From Chondrus crispus (Eukaryota; Rhodophyta; Florideophyceae; Gigartinales; Gigartinaceae), in NCBI RefSeq assembly GCF_000350225.1, contig NW_005179025.1:69764-133763 (forward strand): a stretch of DNA of 64,000 bases, given 5' to 3'. Positions 29,992-41,240 of the stretch are shown one piece after another; the stretch's first letter is position 1, and each line of letters starts with the position of its first letter. The position numbers were made by a program, and so were the translations under genes. The notes under the pieces are model-generated. The model saw only the letters and a program-made list of their open reading frames with translations, did not search any database and was not told where the DNA came from.

Positions 29992-31539
29992 CAGTGGTGG
30001 AAAAAATTATAAAGCACCCCCAAAAACGGGCATTGCTGGACAGAGAAAAGCGCGTGTTTAAAAAAGAGCTTCGTAGCCCCTCAGAAATGGACCGGGAAAA
30101 ACGAATCTGTAAACGGTTTTATACAGTACAGCCAATATTTTGCATTACAGTCCAAAATCAAATTGACAGGTGGTAATATATATAAAGCACCACACCCCAA
30201 CAACACCACACGGACAAGTTGTTCAGTGTTTGGCGGGAGAAAGGCAACACCAGCTCTTCAAATAGTACCACGAACACCCCAGGTCCCTTTTCCATCCCTC
30301 TTACTGCTCGAAGACATGCCTCGCGGTCGGTCACTCAGCGCTGAAGAGCGAGGAAAACTTTTGGCGTTCCACCAAGCCAAATGGTCCCAATCTCGCATCG
30401 CGAAGGAGCTAAAGCGAAGTCGGGCGGCCGTGCAAAACTTTCTCCGCAACCCAGAAGCCCATGGGTCAAAAAAACGAGCTGGAAGACCAAGAAAGCTCAC
30501 AGTCGCAGGTAGACGCATGCTCCTTCGTGAAGCATCCAAGGGTATTTTAGGGTCTAGAGAGCTTTCTCAGGATCTACAACTGCCTGTGCAAGCAAGACGC
30601 GTGCGGCAGATACTGAACCAACACCCAACGTTGACGTATAAAAAGATTAAGAGAGTTCCGCAAATGCTTATTCATCACAAGACTGCGCGCGTCGCCTGGG
30701 CGACCGAAAAGGTTACCTGGACCAATCCAGACTGGAACAACGTCGTCTGGAGTGACGAAAAGAAGTTCAATTTGGACGGCCCGGACGGTTTTGCCTGTTG
30801 CTGGCATGATCTAAGACGTGAAGATCTGATTTTTTCGAAGCGCCAGCAAGGGGGCGGCTCATTAATGGTTTGGGGAGTCTTCGCAGGGGGGAAAAGTGTG
30901 AACTGGCGGTTTTGGAGGGCAAACAAACAATTAAGTACATTGGGACGCTCGAGAGCTTCCTGTTGCCGTTTGCGGACCAAGAACTGGGACCGAGCTGGGT
31001 CTTTCAGCAAGATGGGGCATCGATACACCGCGCTCATATCGTGAGGGAATGGTTTAATGAGGAGGATATGGTGGTTCTGGACTGGCCAGCTAAGTCTCCT
31101 GACTTAAACCCCATCGAAAACCTCTGGGGAATTCTGGCTCGGAAGGTGTACGAGCATCGACGTCAGTTTCGAGGGGTTGAAGAGCTCAAAGAGTGCATCT
31201 TGTCTTCTTGGGATGCCATACCAGCTCAAACGCTCCACAAATTAGTGGGTTCAATGCAGAAGCGTTGTTTTGACGTTGTTAAAAGCAACGGACGGGCAAC
31301 GAAGTATTAGAGACCCCATGCAGAGCACAATAAGACACGCTGCATTATAAAAATTTCCACTTGTCAAATGACTATTGAACTGTAATGCAAAATATAGTGC
31401 CGACTGTATAAAACTGGTTACAGATTCGTTTTTCACGGTCCTTTTCTGAGGGGCGGCAAAGCTCTTTTTTAAACACTCGCTTTTCTCTGTCCAGCAATGC
31501 CCGTTTTTGGGGGGTGCTTTATAATTTTTTCCACCACTG
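29992..31539 (+). mobile_element. Tc1-type DNA transposon (DD34E), full length
   Basis: 1,548 bp flanked by the TA target duplication (29990-29991 and 31540-31541). The ends are long inverted repeats of about 190 bp (29992 to about 30185, and about 31345 to 31539) beginning CAGTGGTGGAAAAAATTATA; the outer 85 bases are almost identical and similarity falls off inwards. One transposase gene, with a single frameshift, lies between. Intact TIRs mean it could be mobilised by a related enzyme. Confidence 0.93.
30316..31310 (+). pseudogene. Tc1-type transposase, one frameshift
   Basis: Starts MPRGRSLSAEERGKLL with an N-terminal helix-turn-helix (SQSRIAKELKRSRAAVQNFL), a GRP(R/K) AT-hook-like GRPRKL, and a second HTH. 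The DDE triad reads VWSDEKKF (D), WVFQQDGAS (D) and SPDLNPIENLWG (E), with exactly 34 residues between the last two, i.e. DD34E of Tc1. A six-G run near 30890-30896 has lost or gained one base, so the first frame runs into a stop while a second frame continues correctly to 31310. No other break is seen; the copy is young. Confidence 0.9.
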
Positions 31540-31810
31540 TACTGTGGGGGACGTCTCCGGTTCCCATCTCCTCAAGCCCCACATGACACCATCATGCCCT
31601 GGAAGAAGGGCAGGGAGGAGAGGAGGAGGAAAGGGAGAAGGGAAGGCGTCAGGAAGAATGCAGGAGGGTGGCAGTGGCGGGTAAATTCAGCTTGGGATGG
31701 GGGTGTTGGGGGTGTTCCCTGTGCACAGAGAACATTGCTCGCACCAAGTCAATAGAATTGGCGTGGAATTTTGGTAATTTTTCCAAGTGGCGCAATTCTA
31801 CTCGCATCTC

Positions 31811-32724
31811 TATTTGCGCAAAATGAGTAAATCTGTCTCCATCCGGTAGGCTGCTTGGAGATAGATTTACTCAAAATGGTAAATTTTTTAGAGATACTCA
31901 CTCCACTAGTGTCTAGGTGACAAATGGCCTCATATGAGGTCACTTTTCAACTTAAATTTTCTCGACTTGTGCTACCTGAACAAAATGGAAAAAGATACTC
32001 TCGCCACCGCAGGTGACTTCTGCGCTGTGGAAGGGTGGAGCTTGGTGAGATCTGCACGTCCTTTCCAGGCTTTTTGAGAATACCTAAAGAAGAAGCTTTT
32101 TTAAAGAACATCAAAACGTTTTTTGTTGATATCTTCGAAATCAAAACGCCTGTTTAAAATATCATCCAATTGTTGAAACTACCCTTCATGCTGGGGATAA
32201 TTGGATAATATATAATAATGGGTGATGTTTTGCAGGAAGCTATTGCCGAGGGAATATTGGTTAAAGAAATGGTGTCTAAACTGATTTTATAAAATTTCGA
32301 TTTAATGTATATTTGCGCAAAATGAGTAAATCTGTCTCCATCCGGTAGGCTGCTTGGAGATAGATTTACTCAAAATGGTAAATTTTTTAGAGATACTCAC
32401 TCCACTAGTGTCTAGGTGACAAATGGCCTCATATGAGGTCACTTTTCAACTTAAATTTTCTCGACTTGTGCTACCTGAACAAAATGGAAAAAGATACTCT
32501 CGCCACCGCAGGTGACTTCTGCGCTGTGGAAGGGTGGAGCTTGGTGAGATCTGCACGTCCTTTCCAGGCTTTTTGAGAATACCTAAAGAAGAAGCTTTTT
32601 TAAAGAACATCAAAACGTTTTTTTGTTGATATCTTCGAAATCAAAACGCCTGTTTAAAATATCATCCAATTGTTGAAACTACCCTTCATGCTGGGGATAA
32701 TTGGATAATATATAATAATGGGTG
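31811..32724 (+). repeat. 414-bp direct duplication of the left transposon end
   Basis: 31811-32224 and 32310-32724 are identical apart from one T in a T-run. Between them is an 81-bp segment (32230-32310) that also occurs at the right end of the element (42889-42969), as if an internally deleted copy sat in tandem with the full one. Confidence 0.9.
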
Positions 32725-33241
32725 CTATTTGGACAGGGGGTGAGGTACTGACAAGTGGCAAGTTCGTGGGACAATCACCCTTATGTTATTATTAATTTAA
32801 AGGTAGACCCTTTTAAAAATTCAAATCAGCGTGCTGATATAACAACAATGCACATACCTTACATTGGTTCTTATTGTAAAAGTACATAAAATAAAGGCAC
32901 TGCAAACCTCAATTTTACGATCAAAGTCGAGACTCATACAGTCTCAATATGCCTCCGACGATGACAAAGCTCACCAAGCTTGCCATAACACGCAACCACC
33001 GAGACAGAAAGGCAACCCAAGCCGGTAACAAAGCTCTCAATCTCCTCCAGTCCACCACCCTTCCAACTTCGAAAATCGCGTCCCTCTGCGGCCTCTCTTG
33101 CGGCACCTGCCGCCGCATCAAGCTTCATCACCAATCAGGAAGCGCGTCAGCCCTCCGCAAAATAATGAACCCATCTGCCAACCGTGCGGGGGCGATACCG
33201 CATCTGTCACAACAACAAGAGTCCATGATCGCCGAGCGTCT

Positions 33242-33916
33242 TGTAGTATAACGACGGACGCGCGGGCGGGGAGATTATGAACAGTGCGGCCGTGCACGGT
33301 GGACACGTGGGCGGGTGTGCCCACGTGTAGGGAGCGCGCGCGTGCCGAGCGGTCGTAATCTGGCGTACGTGTACAGTAGTGCACGTGTCGGCGAAGCGGT
33401 AGTCTGCTAGTATTACGCGTGTACGCTAGCACACGTGGCATCCGTGCGGTAGTCTGTAAGCAGCGCGTGTGTACAGTAGTACACACGTGTAGTAGCAGCG
33501 TCCGCGCGGTAATTAAGAATTGAGGCGTTAGTTTTTTAATGGCGTACAGTACCTGGTACGCACTACGCGGCCGGTACTGTACTATTGTACTGGGACAGGT
33601 GTCCGAGGCGTCCCTCTGCGGGGTTAAGACCTGGCACCCGTCCCCACCAGTAAACGGGGGCAAGCTCGCCCCCGTCCCTTTCGCGCCTATATACGTCCGT
33701 TTCGGTTATCTATCGCGCGCGCTGGCTTCTAACCCGTTACCGGTCGCTCCCGTCCACGCACCACGGGGCGATTGCGCGTAACCGGCCAGTGAGCCACTCT
33801 GTTTTCGCGAGCTCGTCCGATCGGTTCAATTAGCGCGTCGCGTCCGCGCCGCGTGCTCCCTCGCTAAAGCCTCCGCCTCTCATCCAACCCAGGGCGGGGA
33901 GGAGTTATCCCACACG
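33242..33916 (+). repeat. Solo LTR, 675 bp, with 5-bp target duplication
   Basis: Inverted relative to, and closely similar to, the LTRs at 34253-34922 and 40571-41240. It starts TGTAGTATAACG and ends ATCCCACA on the plus strand. CGTCT occurs directly on both sides (33237-33241 and 33917-33921). This is the product of LTR-LTR recombination of an older insertion. Confidence 0.93.
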
Positions 33917-34252
33917 TCTCATCTACGCTGGTAAACGTGGTTTCGACGCCGAAATCAACGATTTGAAGAACCTTATGGCCCAAACAGCTCGCCTGAATCG
34001 TCATCCCTATAAAAACGGGTTACCTTCAGATGACACCGTGTGCCTTTATAGGGCCAAGCACCGCGAGTTATCTCTGCGACATTACGAAGCAAAAGATCTC
34101 GCCAAGATCAAGGGAGAGAGATATGAACATGTCGATCCGTTCTTCAAGATTATTGAGGGAATCGGCGCCGTTTTTCAGGGGATTTTGGAGGAAGGCGATA
34201 GCATATGGAACCTCGACGAGACCAATGTCGACCCAGAGTTTGGGAAGCGTTT

Positions 34253-34922
34253 TGTGGGATAACTTCTCTCCGCCGTGGGTTGGGTAAGAGGCGGAGGCTT
34301 TAGCGAGGGAGCACGCGGCGCGGACGCGACGCGCTAATTGAACCGATCGGACGAGCTCGCGAAAACAGAGTGGCTCACTGGCCGGTTACGCGCAGTCGCC
34401 CCGTGGTGCGTGAACGGGAGCGACCGGTAACGGGTTAGAAGCCAGCGCGCGCGATAGACAACCGAAACGGACGTATATAGGCGCGAAAGGGACGGGGGCG
34501 AGCTTGCCCCCGTTTACTGGTGGGGACGGGTGCCAGGTCTTAACCCCGCAGAGGGACGCCTCGGACACCTGTCCCAGTACAATAGTACAGTACCGGCCGC
34601 GTAGTGCGTGCCGGGTACTGTACACAATTAAAAAGCTAGCGCCATAATTACTACTACCGCACGGACGCTGCTACTACACGTGTGCACTACTGTACACGCG
34701 TGTTGCTTACAGACTACCGCACGGACGACACGTGTACTGACGCGCACACGTAACACGCGTAGACTACCGCTCGGACGACACGTGAGCTACTGTACACGTG
34801 CGCCCCGCCACGACCGGTTGGTACACGCGCGCGCTCCCTACACGTGGGCACACCCGCCCACGTGTGCACCGTCACGGCCGTCTGCACTGTAGACCAACGC
34901 GCGGGCCGGTCGTTGTATCACA
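34253..34922 (-). repeat. 3' LTR of the retrotransposon
   Basis: 670 bp, TG...CA ends. It contains a cluster of ACGTG/CACGTG motifs and imperfect direct repeats of an ACTACCGCNCGGACG type unit (about 34660-34800). Confidence 0.93.
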
Positions 34923-34936
34923 GACCCCCTTCCTTA
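34923..34936 (-). other. Polypurine tract (PPT)
   Basis: On the minus strand the bases immediately before the 3' LTR read TAAGGAAGGGGGTC, the usual plus-strand primer site. Confidence 0.8.
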
Positions 34937-35077
34937 TCCGTCGCCACATCCTCGTGGCGACCCAATTTCCTTCACAGCGGCCTCTTCCATCCTTTCCCTA
35001 ACCTGCGCGCGCGATGACCGGACGGAAGCCTCTCCGCGCGGCCGACCACGCCTCGTGGCTCTTCCCTGATCTGACGG

Positions 35078-35085
35078 TATATAAG
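35078..35085 (+). promoter_or_regulatory. TATA-like box ahead of the antisense frame
   Basis: TATATAAG on the plus strand, about 170 bp before the ATG at 35250 and just inside the element. It would drive transcription against gag-pol. Confidence 0.4.
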
Positions 35086-35249
35086 TCTGGTATGTCGTGC
35101 GAATCGGAGAGTGCGTCTTCTGCTTCCTCCCACGCGAATCCCCCAGAACCACCAACTTCCACACACACTCCCCCACACTTCACCACCACTCCTCCCATCC
35201 TTCCCCCGACGACAACATTCCCTTATCCCAGCTCTTCCGCCGACCAACC

Positions 35250-37486
35250 ATGGACCATCGCAACACCCCCGCGGACGCGTCTCCGATCTGTGCGCCGTCG
35301 AGCCCCGGAAGGGCTCCGGCGTTACCCGGGTCGATTCCCGCGTTTCAAGCGCGACGCACTCGCCGCGGCGAGACAGAGTCGACCACCCATTTGGCTGAGC
35401 CCGCGACGCGCTTGCCGGCTGATGCGTCCGATCCGGTCGCTCCGCCACCGATAGAAGAACGACCCACATGGCCCTTGCCGCCGCACTCCGAGGGCGCGGC
35501 TCCAAGAACGGTTGAGGCGGGCCCGGCGTACCCCGCGGTACTGCCCCCGCCTCCCATGTCGCCGCTGCCTGCCGCGGGCACGGCGTCGCCAAGAGCCGAC
35601 TTCGGGACTGTGCGCGAGACGCCGGCACCGCCGGCTGTCTTGCCCTCGCAGCGAACCAAGCGGGGTCGACGCTATCGCTCGGGCGGGTCCTCACGACCCC
35701 CAGCGGGCCGAATTGGTTGAAAAGTGGCGTCAACTCCGTCCGGTCGCTGCTGCCCGGGTCCTCGATGGACCACCGGCGGCGGCGAGCGCGGCGACGCGCA
35801 TCCGGTCGCAAGGCTCCGGTGACGGTCGACGAATACGTGCGGCGTCGCCTCTTGGACTCGGTGCGATTCCAGGCGGTCCCTGTGAGCCATGCCATCGTGA
35901 CTCCATCCGGGCGCGGTAGCGTGGCGCAGCAGAATCGGGCAGGCGCTTGGCAGGCCCGATGGCGCCACGTGCCGTGCCGTACGCCCGCTGCGACTGGCAG
36001 CGACTTTCTCTACGTCCGGTGCGGTGGCGAGGAGCAGTACCACATCACGTTCTTCAACCTATTCGGTCGGTACAGTCGCTACGATGGCGTCGTGCCGGAT
36101 ATCAGCTTGGTGGCCTTTCCGCGGCCCTTCAACCACTGGTACAGCGTCGCGGACCGTGGACGGTGGGGCGAGGATGCTGCGCGCGAGAGTCGGCTGCGCT
36201 GGCGCCGTGCGGATAACTTCTTCCACATGTGGCATAACACCGAGTTTTTCTCGGTGCCTAGCGCAGCGCGACGAGGCTTGTATCCAGAGCTTCCTCCGGA
36301 CTGGCCGGACCTCGAGGCGCCGGAGCACCTTTGCGTGCCGACGCCGAGTGCGCTGGCCTACGTCGCGGCGCATTGGTTGCCGCGCGGTCGGGCGGATTCG
36401 GCCGAAACGGAACGCACGCGCAAGCTTGTGCGCGCGATCGTCTTGTCCGAATGGGTGGTGCTCGCGCTGCTGTGCTTCCTTCGAGCCGCTCGCCAGGGGT
36501 TACCGTTCTTCACGAAGTGCCCCGACCCCCGGTTGTCCGCGAGGCGGGAGACCGGTGAGCGCGGCGTGCTTTTCCGCCTTTCGGCGGGGCTAATCGCCCT
36601 CATCCGTTCGGTCGGCGTCAAGAGAATCCTCGAAGGCTCTGCGTACGACGCGGCGCACGCGGACCAGCTGCTGACCTTCTCGACAAGTCTGGACTGGACC
36701 GGCCGGCCGGACTTCGTATGGTTCAGCTGGGAGCGTGGCTGCGCGCCGGACATGCCGCCTTGGGGCAGCGCCGACGCGGGCGCGGGAGACCACGACGCGG
36801 CGTACGGATACGTTGACGCGGACGTCGTAGCTGAGGCACCGGCCGATGACGGTGACGGGCTCTCGCTCGCGATCGCTTCCGATACGGTGGCGCCGGTCGC
36901 TACGCCCGCGCTACCCGCTCTTGGAGGGCTCACCCGTGTGGATTCCATACAGAGCGACTCTCCAAAGGGGGTCGCTCAGGAGCGGCGCGACTTAAGACGT
37001 CCGGTCGGCGTGGCGGGATTTTCGGACCCACCCCCGGTCACTCAGCACATAAGCGCGGTGACCGGTGCGGAAACCGGATCGCGACCAACAACGATGCCGA
37101 AGCCTTCTGCAAGTCAACCGGCCGGTCGAGCTTCCCCGGAGCGCCTCCGGGAGGAGGCCGCGCTCACGGCGCTGCAGTACGCTTGCTCCTTTGAGGGGGC
37201 GGACACTCCCTCATCGGTCGAGGCGGCGCTACTGCAGGCACGCGATTGGATGCTCCGGGTTCGGCAGCTCGAGAAGACCGTCGCGGTGTTGCAGGAATCC
37301 TCCACCGCTGCGACGCGCGAGCGCGCCGAGCATCACACGAAGTTGCGCTCCGTACAAGACGTCCTTGCGGTGGTGAGCCAACGCCTGGCGGCGCCTCCGA
37401 TGCCTTCGTCGACGGTCGGGGCCTCGCGCCCCGCGCCCGACGACGTCGAAGAGGGGCCCTCGGCGAAGCACTCGCGCCACTTCTAG
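35250..37486 (+). CDS. Antisense reading frame of the LTR element (unknown protein)
   Basis: It runs opposite to gag and integrase. Part one (35250-35720) is Pro/Ala/Arg-rich; part two (35717-37486, 589 residues) overlaps it by 4 bases in another frame, so one frame break separates them. Part two has a folded-looking core (FLYVRCGGEEQYHITFFNLF, FPRPFNHWYSVADRGRWGED, FFHMWHNTEFFSVP, hydrophobic helix LVRAIVLSEWVVLALLCFL), an acidic/Pro linker, and a C-terminal coiled coil (VRQLEKTVAVLQESS). I do not recognise it. Antisense frames are known in some plant Ty3/gypsy elements, but I see no match. High GC makes chance open frames likelier, yet the varied aromatic-rich composition argues for coding. 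Confidence 0.55.
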
Positions 37487-37839
37487 ACCCCGGCTCGCCG
37501 AGGTTCCCTTCCTTACGTAGTACAGTAGGGGCATCGCCCAGATTAAACGAAACCGTTTGTCGGTGCTCTTCTTCTCCCTTTCCTGCGCACTTAGATAGTA
37601 CTTTGAGGCTACGTTTCCTCCCCTCCTAGGGTGAATAAAAATCGTAGCCGGTTCCGCGAACGGCATCGCACCCGCGCGATTGAGACGGAGCCGATGGTAC
37701 CGATACGGGAAAACCGCAAATAGGACGGTTTGGGGCGAAAATGCGCGAACGTAGCGCCTCCCATCGGTCAAATCGCGCTGCGATGCGCGTGCGAGCGCGA
37801 GCGTCCGAACGGTGCGACGCGGTGCTGCTAAGCGCCTCG

Positions 37840-39299
37840 TTACGCTTGAGTAGATCCTTCTCGTTGGCGCGTGCGCCAATATCGGTCTATGAACGGCTGC
37901 GGGAGCCCATCGGCGGGCTCATACGTGTCGTTCGAAGCGGTATATCCGTACCAGCGCACCTTGTACTGGGTCCCGCCCCGCGCTGTACGGTATCCGACGA
38001 TGCGGTCAACGACGTACTCTGCAGTCGGGGCGGCCGCGGGAACCTCCGATTCGGTCGCCGTTGCGGGGGTGGCGATATCCCCCGGCCCGCGTGGCATCTT
38101 AGTCACGCTGTCGATGCTCACGCGGTTCTCTACGCCGTCCTGCTCGATCAGGACCGTGTATCCGTAGCGGAGCGCACGCGAAATGGACCCTCCGTCTTGG
38201 GCAACAGCTTGACGGAGAGGTCCTCCGTATCGGTCGGACTTTGCGCACGCATATGACGCTCGACGCTTGTCAGCGGACGGGGCGGGCGATCCACGTAGAC
38301 GAAATCGCCCGCCCTCACGACCGGACAGAAGCTGACCTTCCTGTCGAAATTATCCTTGTACCGCTTTTGCGATGCGGTGAGTTTCGTCGGTGTGCGGTCG
38401 AGAGCGTCGCGGAGCTTGCGCAGCGTGGCCCTCTTGTACTGCACCGGGGTGCGCGGGTCCTCCATGTGGGTCCCCGCGTCCTGCGGTACAGTACCGGGGA
38501 GGATCAAGCCGGTTGGTGGTCGCGTCAACACCAGGTCGAACGCAGTGGTCTCCGTCGACCGGTGGACCTGCGTGTTGTACGCGACGGACAGCGGTTGCAC
38601 GTAGTCATCCCAATCCCGCTGGTGCTCCTCCACGTAGTGTCGGAGACGTTGCACCAGCGTGCGATTGAACCGTTCGGTTTGCCCATTCGTCTGGGGGTGG
38701 TAGGCTGTCGTGAGATAATGCCTCACCCCAAGGAGGGCGCATACCGCGTCGAAGAATTTCGCGGCGAACTGCGGGCCATTGTCGGTTCACACGTAGCGCG
38801 GCGCTCCGTAGACGTAGACCCAGTTGTCGAGGAACGCACTTGCGACGACCGAAGCGGTGGTGGTCCGTAGTGGTATGCTGCGGGTTAGCTTAGAGAACCG
38901 ATCGGTAATGACCAGTACGTGCTGATTTCCGTGCGCGGTCTTGGGCAGCGGGCCCAGGAGGTCCATCGGGACAAACTCCATGGGGCCCGCCGCCGGGAAC
39001 AGCTTGAGATCCTTCTGGTTCTTGACAAGCGTCCCGCGGGTAGCAGCGCACGAGGTGCAGTTCCGTACGGTCGCAAACGCGTCACTGGCCATCTTGAAGC
39101 GCGTGAGAAACCCTAGCACCGCGATTGGATCTTGACCACTGAACGTGTGGGTTTTCAGCTGGACGTCCAACTTCTTCTGATAACAGTTAACTCGCCGGGC
39201 GGTACTCGCGTCGTAGCGCGCGCTGCGATTTTCCAGCCTATACGTGCGGTAGTCGACGGCCTTGGTGAACAGGTCGTTCAGCGGCCTGATCACCGGCAA
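37840..39299 (-). pseudogene. gag remnant fused to integrase and chromodomain
   Basis: From the right: a capsid-like segment (TFSGQDPIAVLGFLTRFK) runs straight into the end of an integrase zinc finger (NCTSC) and the integrase core. The core has D in FVPMDLLGPLPK, D in TDNGPQF, and E in HPQTNGQTERFN, with 35 residues between the last two. An in-frame TGA (38787-38789) sits just before the second D. Near 38148 one frameshift separates the core from a C-terminal chromodomain (YVVDRIVGYR, QYKVRWYGY, NDTYEPADGL) ending at 37840. The gag-integrase joint means protease, RT and RNase H were deleted, so this copy cannot replicate by itself. Confidence 0.9.
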
Positions 39300-40246
39300 C
39301 CGTTTCGGATCCCGCCTCGGGGCAGACTGGCGGTCTCTGCCCCTGCGATGGCGGTCTCCTCCGCCGCCGGGGCTACTGTAGCCGTCCAGGTCGGAGTCTT
39401 CTCGCCGGAACCGACGTCGGTTGCCCGCATTGCGACCTCTGCGGTCGCTTCTGCGACCGCTTCTGCGACCGCAGAGGTGATGCCTCCTCCGGCATCGCGG
39501 TATCGCGTATAGCGTCCTTCGCGGGTATCATTGGAGGGGTAACCGACCCCTCCGGCATCGCGGTATCGCGCGTAGCGTCCGTCGCGGTTCTTGCGCGTCG
39601 CCCTGTGGCGACGTCTCGGGTCTTCTTCCACGGAGGGGATTTCTGTACCCTCCGAGTTATATCCTTGAGCGCCGGGTGCGCTTCTTCTGCTCGACCGATA
39701 CGGCTGTCGCTTTTCTGTCGCGACGCGCCCCGGGCGGTTTTCTGTCCCGCGGGGGCCAGCCGTATCGGCGAGTACGGGAGGGCCATTTTCTGTGGGTCCT
39801 CCTGTAGCACCATAAATGGGCGGGAGGTAAATGGTCTTACCCTCCGGGTGAGGGGCCATTATACCGATCCGGGGTGCGGCGCCGATCGGTTCAGCGTGCG
39901 GTAGCGTAAAATCCGGAGCGGTTGAGTCGCGCTGCGCGTGCGCGTCGACTCCTGCTTCGGCGGGAAAGGTCGTGGCCAGACGATTGGCCATGGCCGAGCT
40001 GATCGCTCCCTTTAGAGCCGTACCGGATGGGGATTCTTTGTCCATAGTAGCGAGCGCTGTCACCACCTCGCGTTGGACTAGAGCGGGTAGTAGCTCGTCC
40101 AAAAGCGGTGGTATCGCGCTGCGCACGTGCTCGTCTACGAGTGCGGGCACCGTTCGGTCGAGGCACACGCGCGCGACCTGGGGGAGTTCTGTAGTGAGGA
40201 ACTCCTCGACCCAGGCCTGCAGGCGCGGCTGAATCGCGTCGATCAT
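39290..40246 (-). CDS. N-terminal gag-like frame of the LTR element
   Basis: 318 residues starting at an ATG 300 bases after the PBS. The N-terminal half is helical (RLQAWVEEFLTTELPQVARV, PPLLDELLPALVQREVV). The C-terminal half is low complexity, with repeated RYTRYRDAGG and alternating Ala/Val/Glu motifs. It overlaps the capsid-integrase frame by 10 bases in another frame, so either a frameshift mutation or ribosomal frameshifting joined them. The placement supports gag; the sequence alone would not. Confidence 0.6.
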   Translation of the reverse strand: MIDAIQPRLQAWVEEFLTTELPQVARVCLDRTVPALVDEHVRSAIPPLLDELLPALVQREVVTALATMDKESPSGTALKGAISSAMANRLATTFPAEAGVDAHAQRDSTAPDFTLPHAEPIGAAPRIGIMAPHPEGKTIYLPPIYGATGGPTENGPPVLADTAGPRGTENRPGRVATEKRQPYRSSRRSAPGAQGYNSEGTEIPSVEEDPRRRHRATRKNRDGRYARYRDAGGVGYPSNDTREGRYTRYRDAGGGITSAVAEAVAEATAEVAMRATDVGSGEKTPTWTATVAPAAEETAIAGAETASLPRGGIRNGCR

Positions 40247-40549
40247 CCATTAGACGCGATTCACGGTGCCTGCCGACGCGGCCGGCGAAACATCCGATGC
40301 GGACGCTCGCGCGCGGCCCGGTCGCGGTGGCGGCCGCAGCAGGGCTTCCGGGTTCTCCACCCGGGGGCGCGGTGCGCCACTGCCACTGCGGATGCTCAGA
40401 CGCCCGGCGGCGGAGTCTTCCCCTTCTTCCGGTCGGTTCCTCGTCGAATACGCTTCGCGATCGACGCGGTGATTTCTCAACCTTTTCCGTCCGTACGGTT
40501 CTGCGCGCGATCGAGCGACTACGCGTGCGGCTCAACCTCAAGAGTTATC

Positions 40550-40567
40550 CCCTCCACAAGAGTACCA
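40550..40567 (-). other. Primer binding site (PBS)
   Basis: Three bases inside the 5' LTR the minus strand reads TGGTACTCTTGTGGAGGG, which starts with the TGG expected to pair with a tRNA CCA end. I could not assign the tRNA. Confidence 0.65.
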
Positions 40568-40570
40568 AAA

Positions 40571-41240
40571 TGTGGGAGAACTCCTCTCCGCCCTGGGTTG
40601 GGTGAGGGGCTGAGGTTTTAGCGAGGGAGCACGCGGCGCGGACGCGACGCGCTAATTGAACCGATCGGACGAGCTCGCGAAAACGGAGTGGCTCACTGGC
40701 CGGTTACGCGCAGTCGCCCCGTGGTGCGTGAACGGGAGCGACCGGTAACGGGTTAGAAGCCAGCGCGCGCGATAGACAACCGAAACGGACGTATATAGGC
40801 GCGAAAGGGACGGGGGCGAGCTTGCCCCCGTCTACTGGTGGGGACGGGTGCCAGGTCTTAACCCCGCAGAGGGACGCCTCGGACACCTGTCCCAGTACAA
40901 TAGTACAGTACCGGCCGCGTAGTGCGTGCCGGGTACTGTACACAATTAAAACGCTAGCGCCATAATTTGTACTACCGCACGGACGCTGCTACTACACGTG
41001 TGCACTACTGTACACGCGTGTTGCTTACAGACTACCGCACGGACGACACGTGTACTAACGCGCACACGTAACACGCGTAGACTACCGCTCGGACGACACG
41101 TGAGCTACTGCACACGTGCGCCCCGCCACGACCGGTTGGTACACGCGCGCGCTCCCTACACGTGGGCACACCCGACCACGTGTGCACCGTCACGGCCGTC
41201 TGTACTGTAGACCAACGCGCGGGCCGGTCGTTGTATCACA
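40571..41240 (-). repeat. 5' LTR of the retrotransposon
   Basis: 670 bp, the same length as the 3' LTR, TG...CA ends. Most differences from the 3' LTR lie in the first 50 plus-strand bases and near the CACGTG-rich block. Confidence 0.93.

Larger units (their letters stand above)
34253..41240 (-). mobile_element. Ty3/gypsy chromodomain LTR retrotransposon, internally deleted
   Basis: 6,988 bp with two 670-bp LTRs differing by about 16 bases by eye (about 97.6% identity). Orientation is minus: PBS next to the right LTR, PPT next to the left LTR, gag-integrase-chromodomain reading leftwards. Flanking 5-mers are CGTTT and CGTAT, a target duplication with one change. Protease, reverse transcriptase and RNase H are absent. 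The element is much more GC-rich than neighbouring DNA. A long plus-strand reading frame occupies the 3' side. Confidence 0.92.

Noticed and set aside
34972-35895. 307-residue minus-strand frame in the LTR element
   Set aside because: Arg/Ser/Pro-rich complement of the antisense gene in GC-rich DNA; no domain, and it sits where gag-pol order predicts only the 3' end.
35717-37486. Antisense frame as an envelope-like gene
   Set aside because: No signal peptide, no clear membrane anchor, and it lies on the strand opposite gag-pol.
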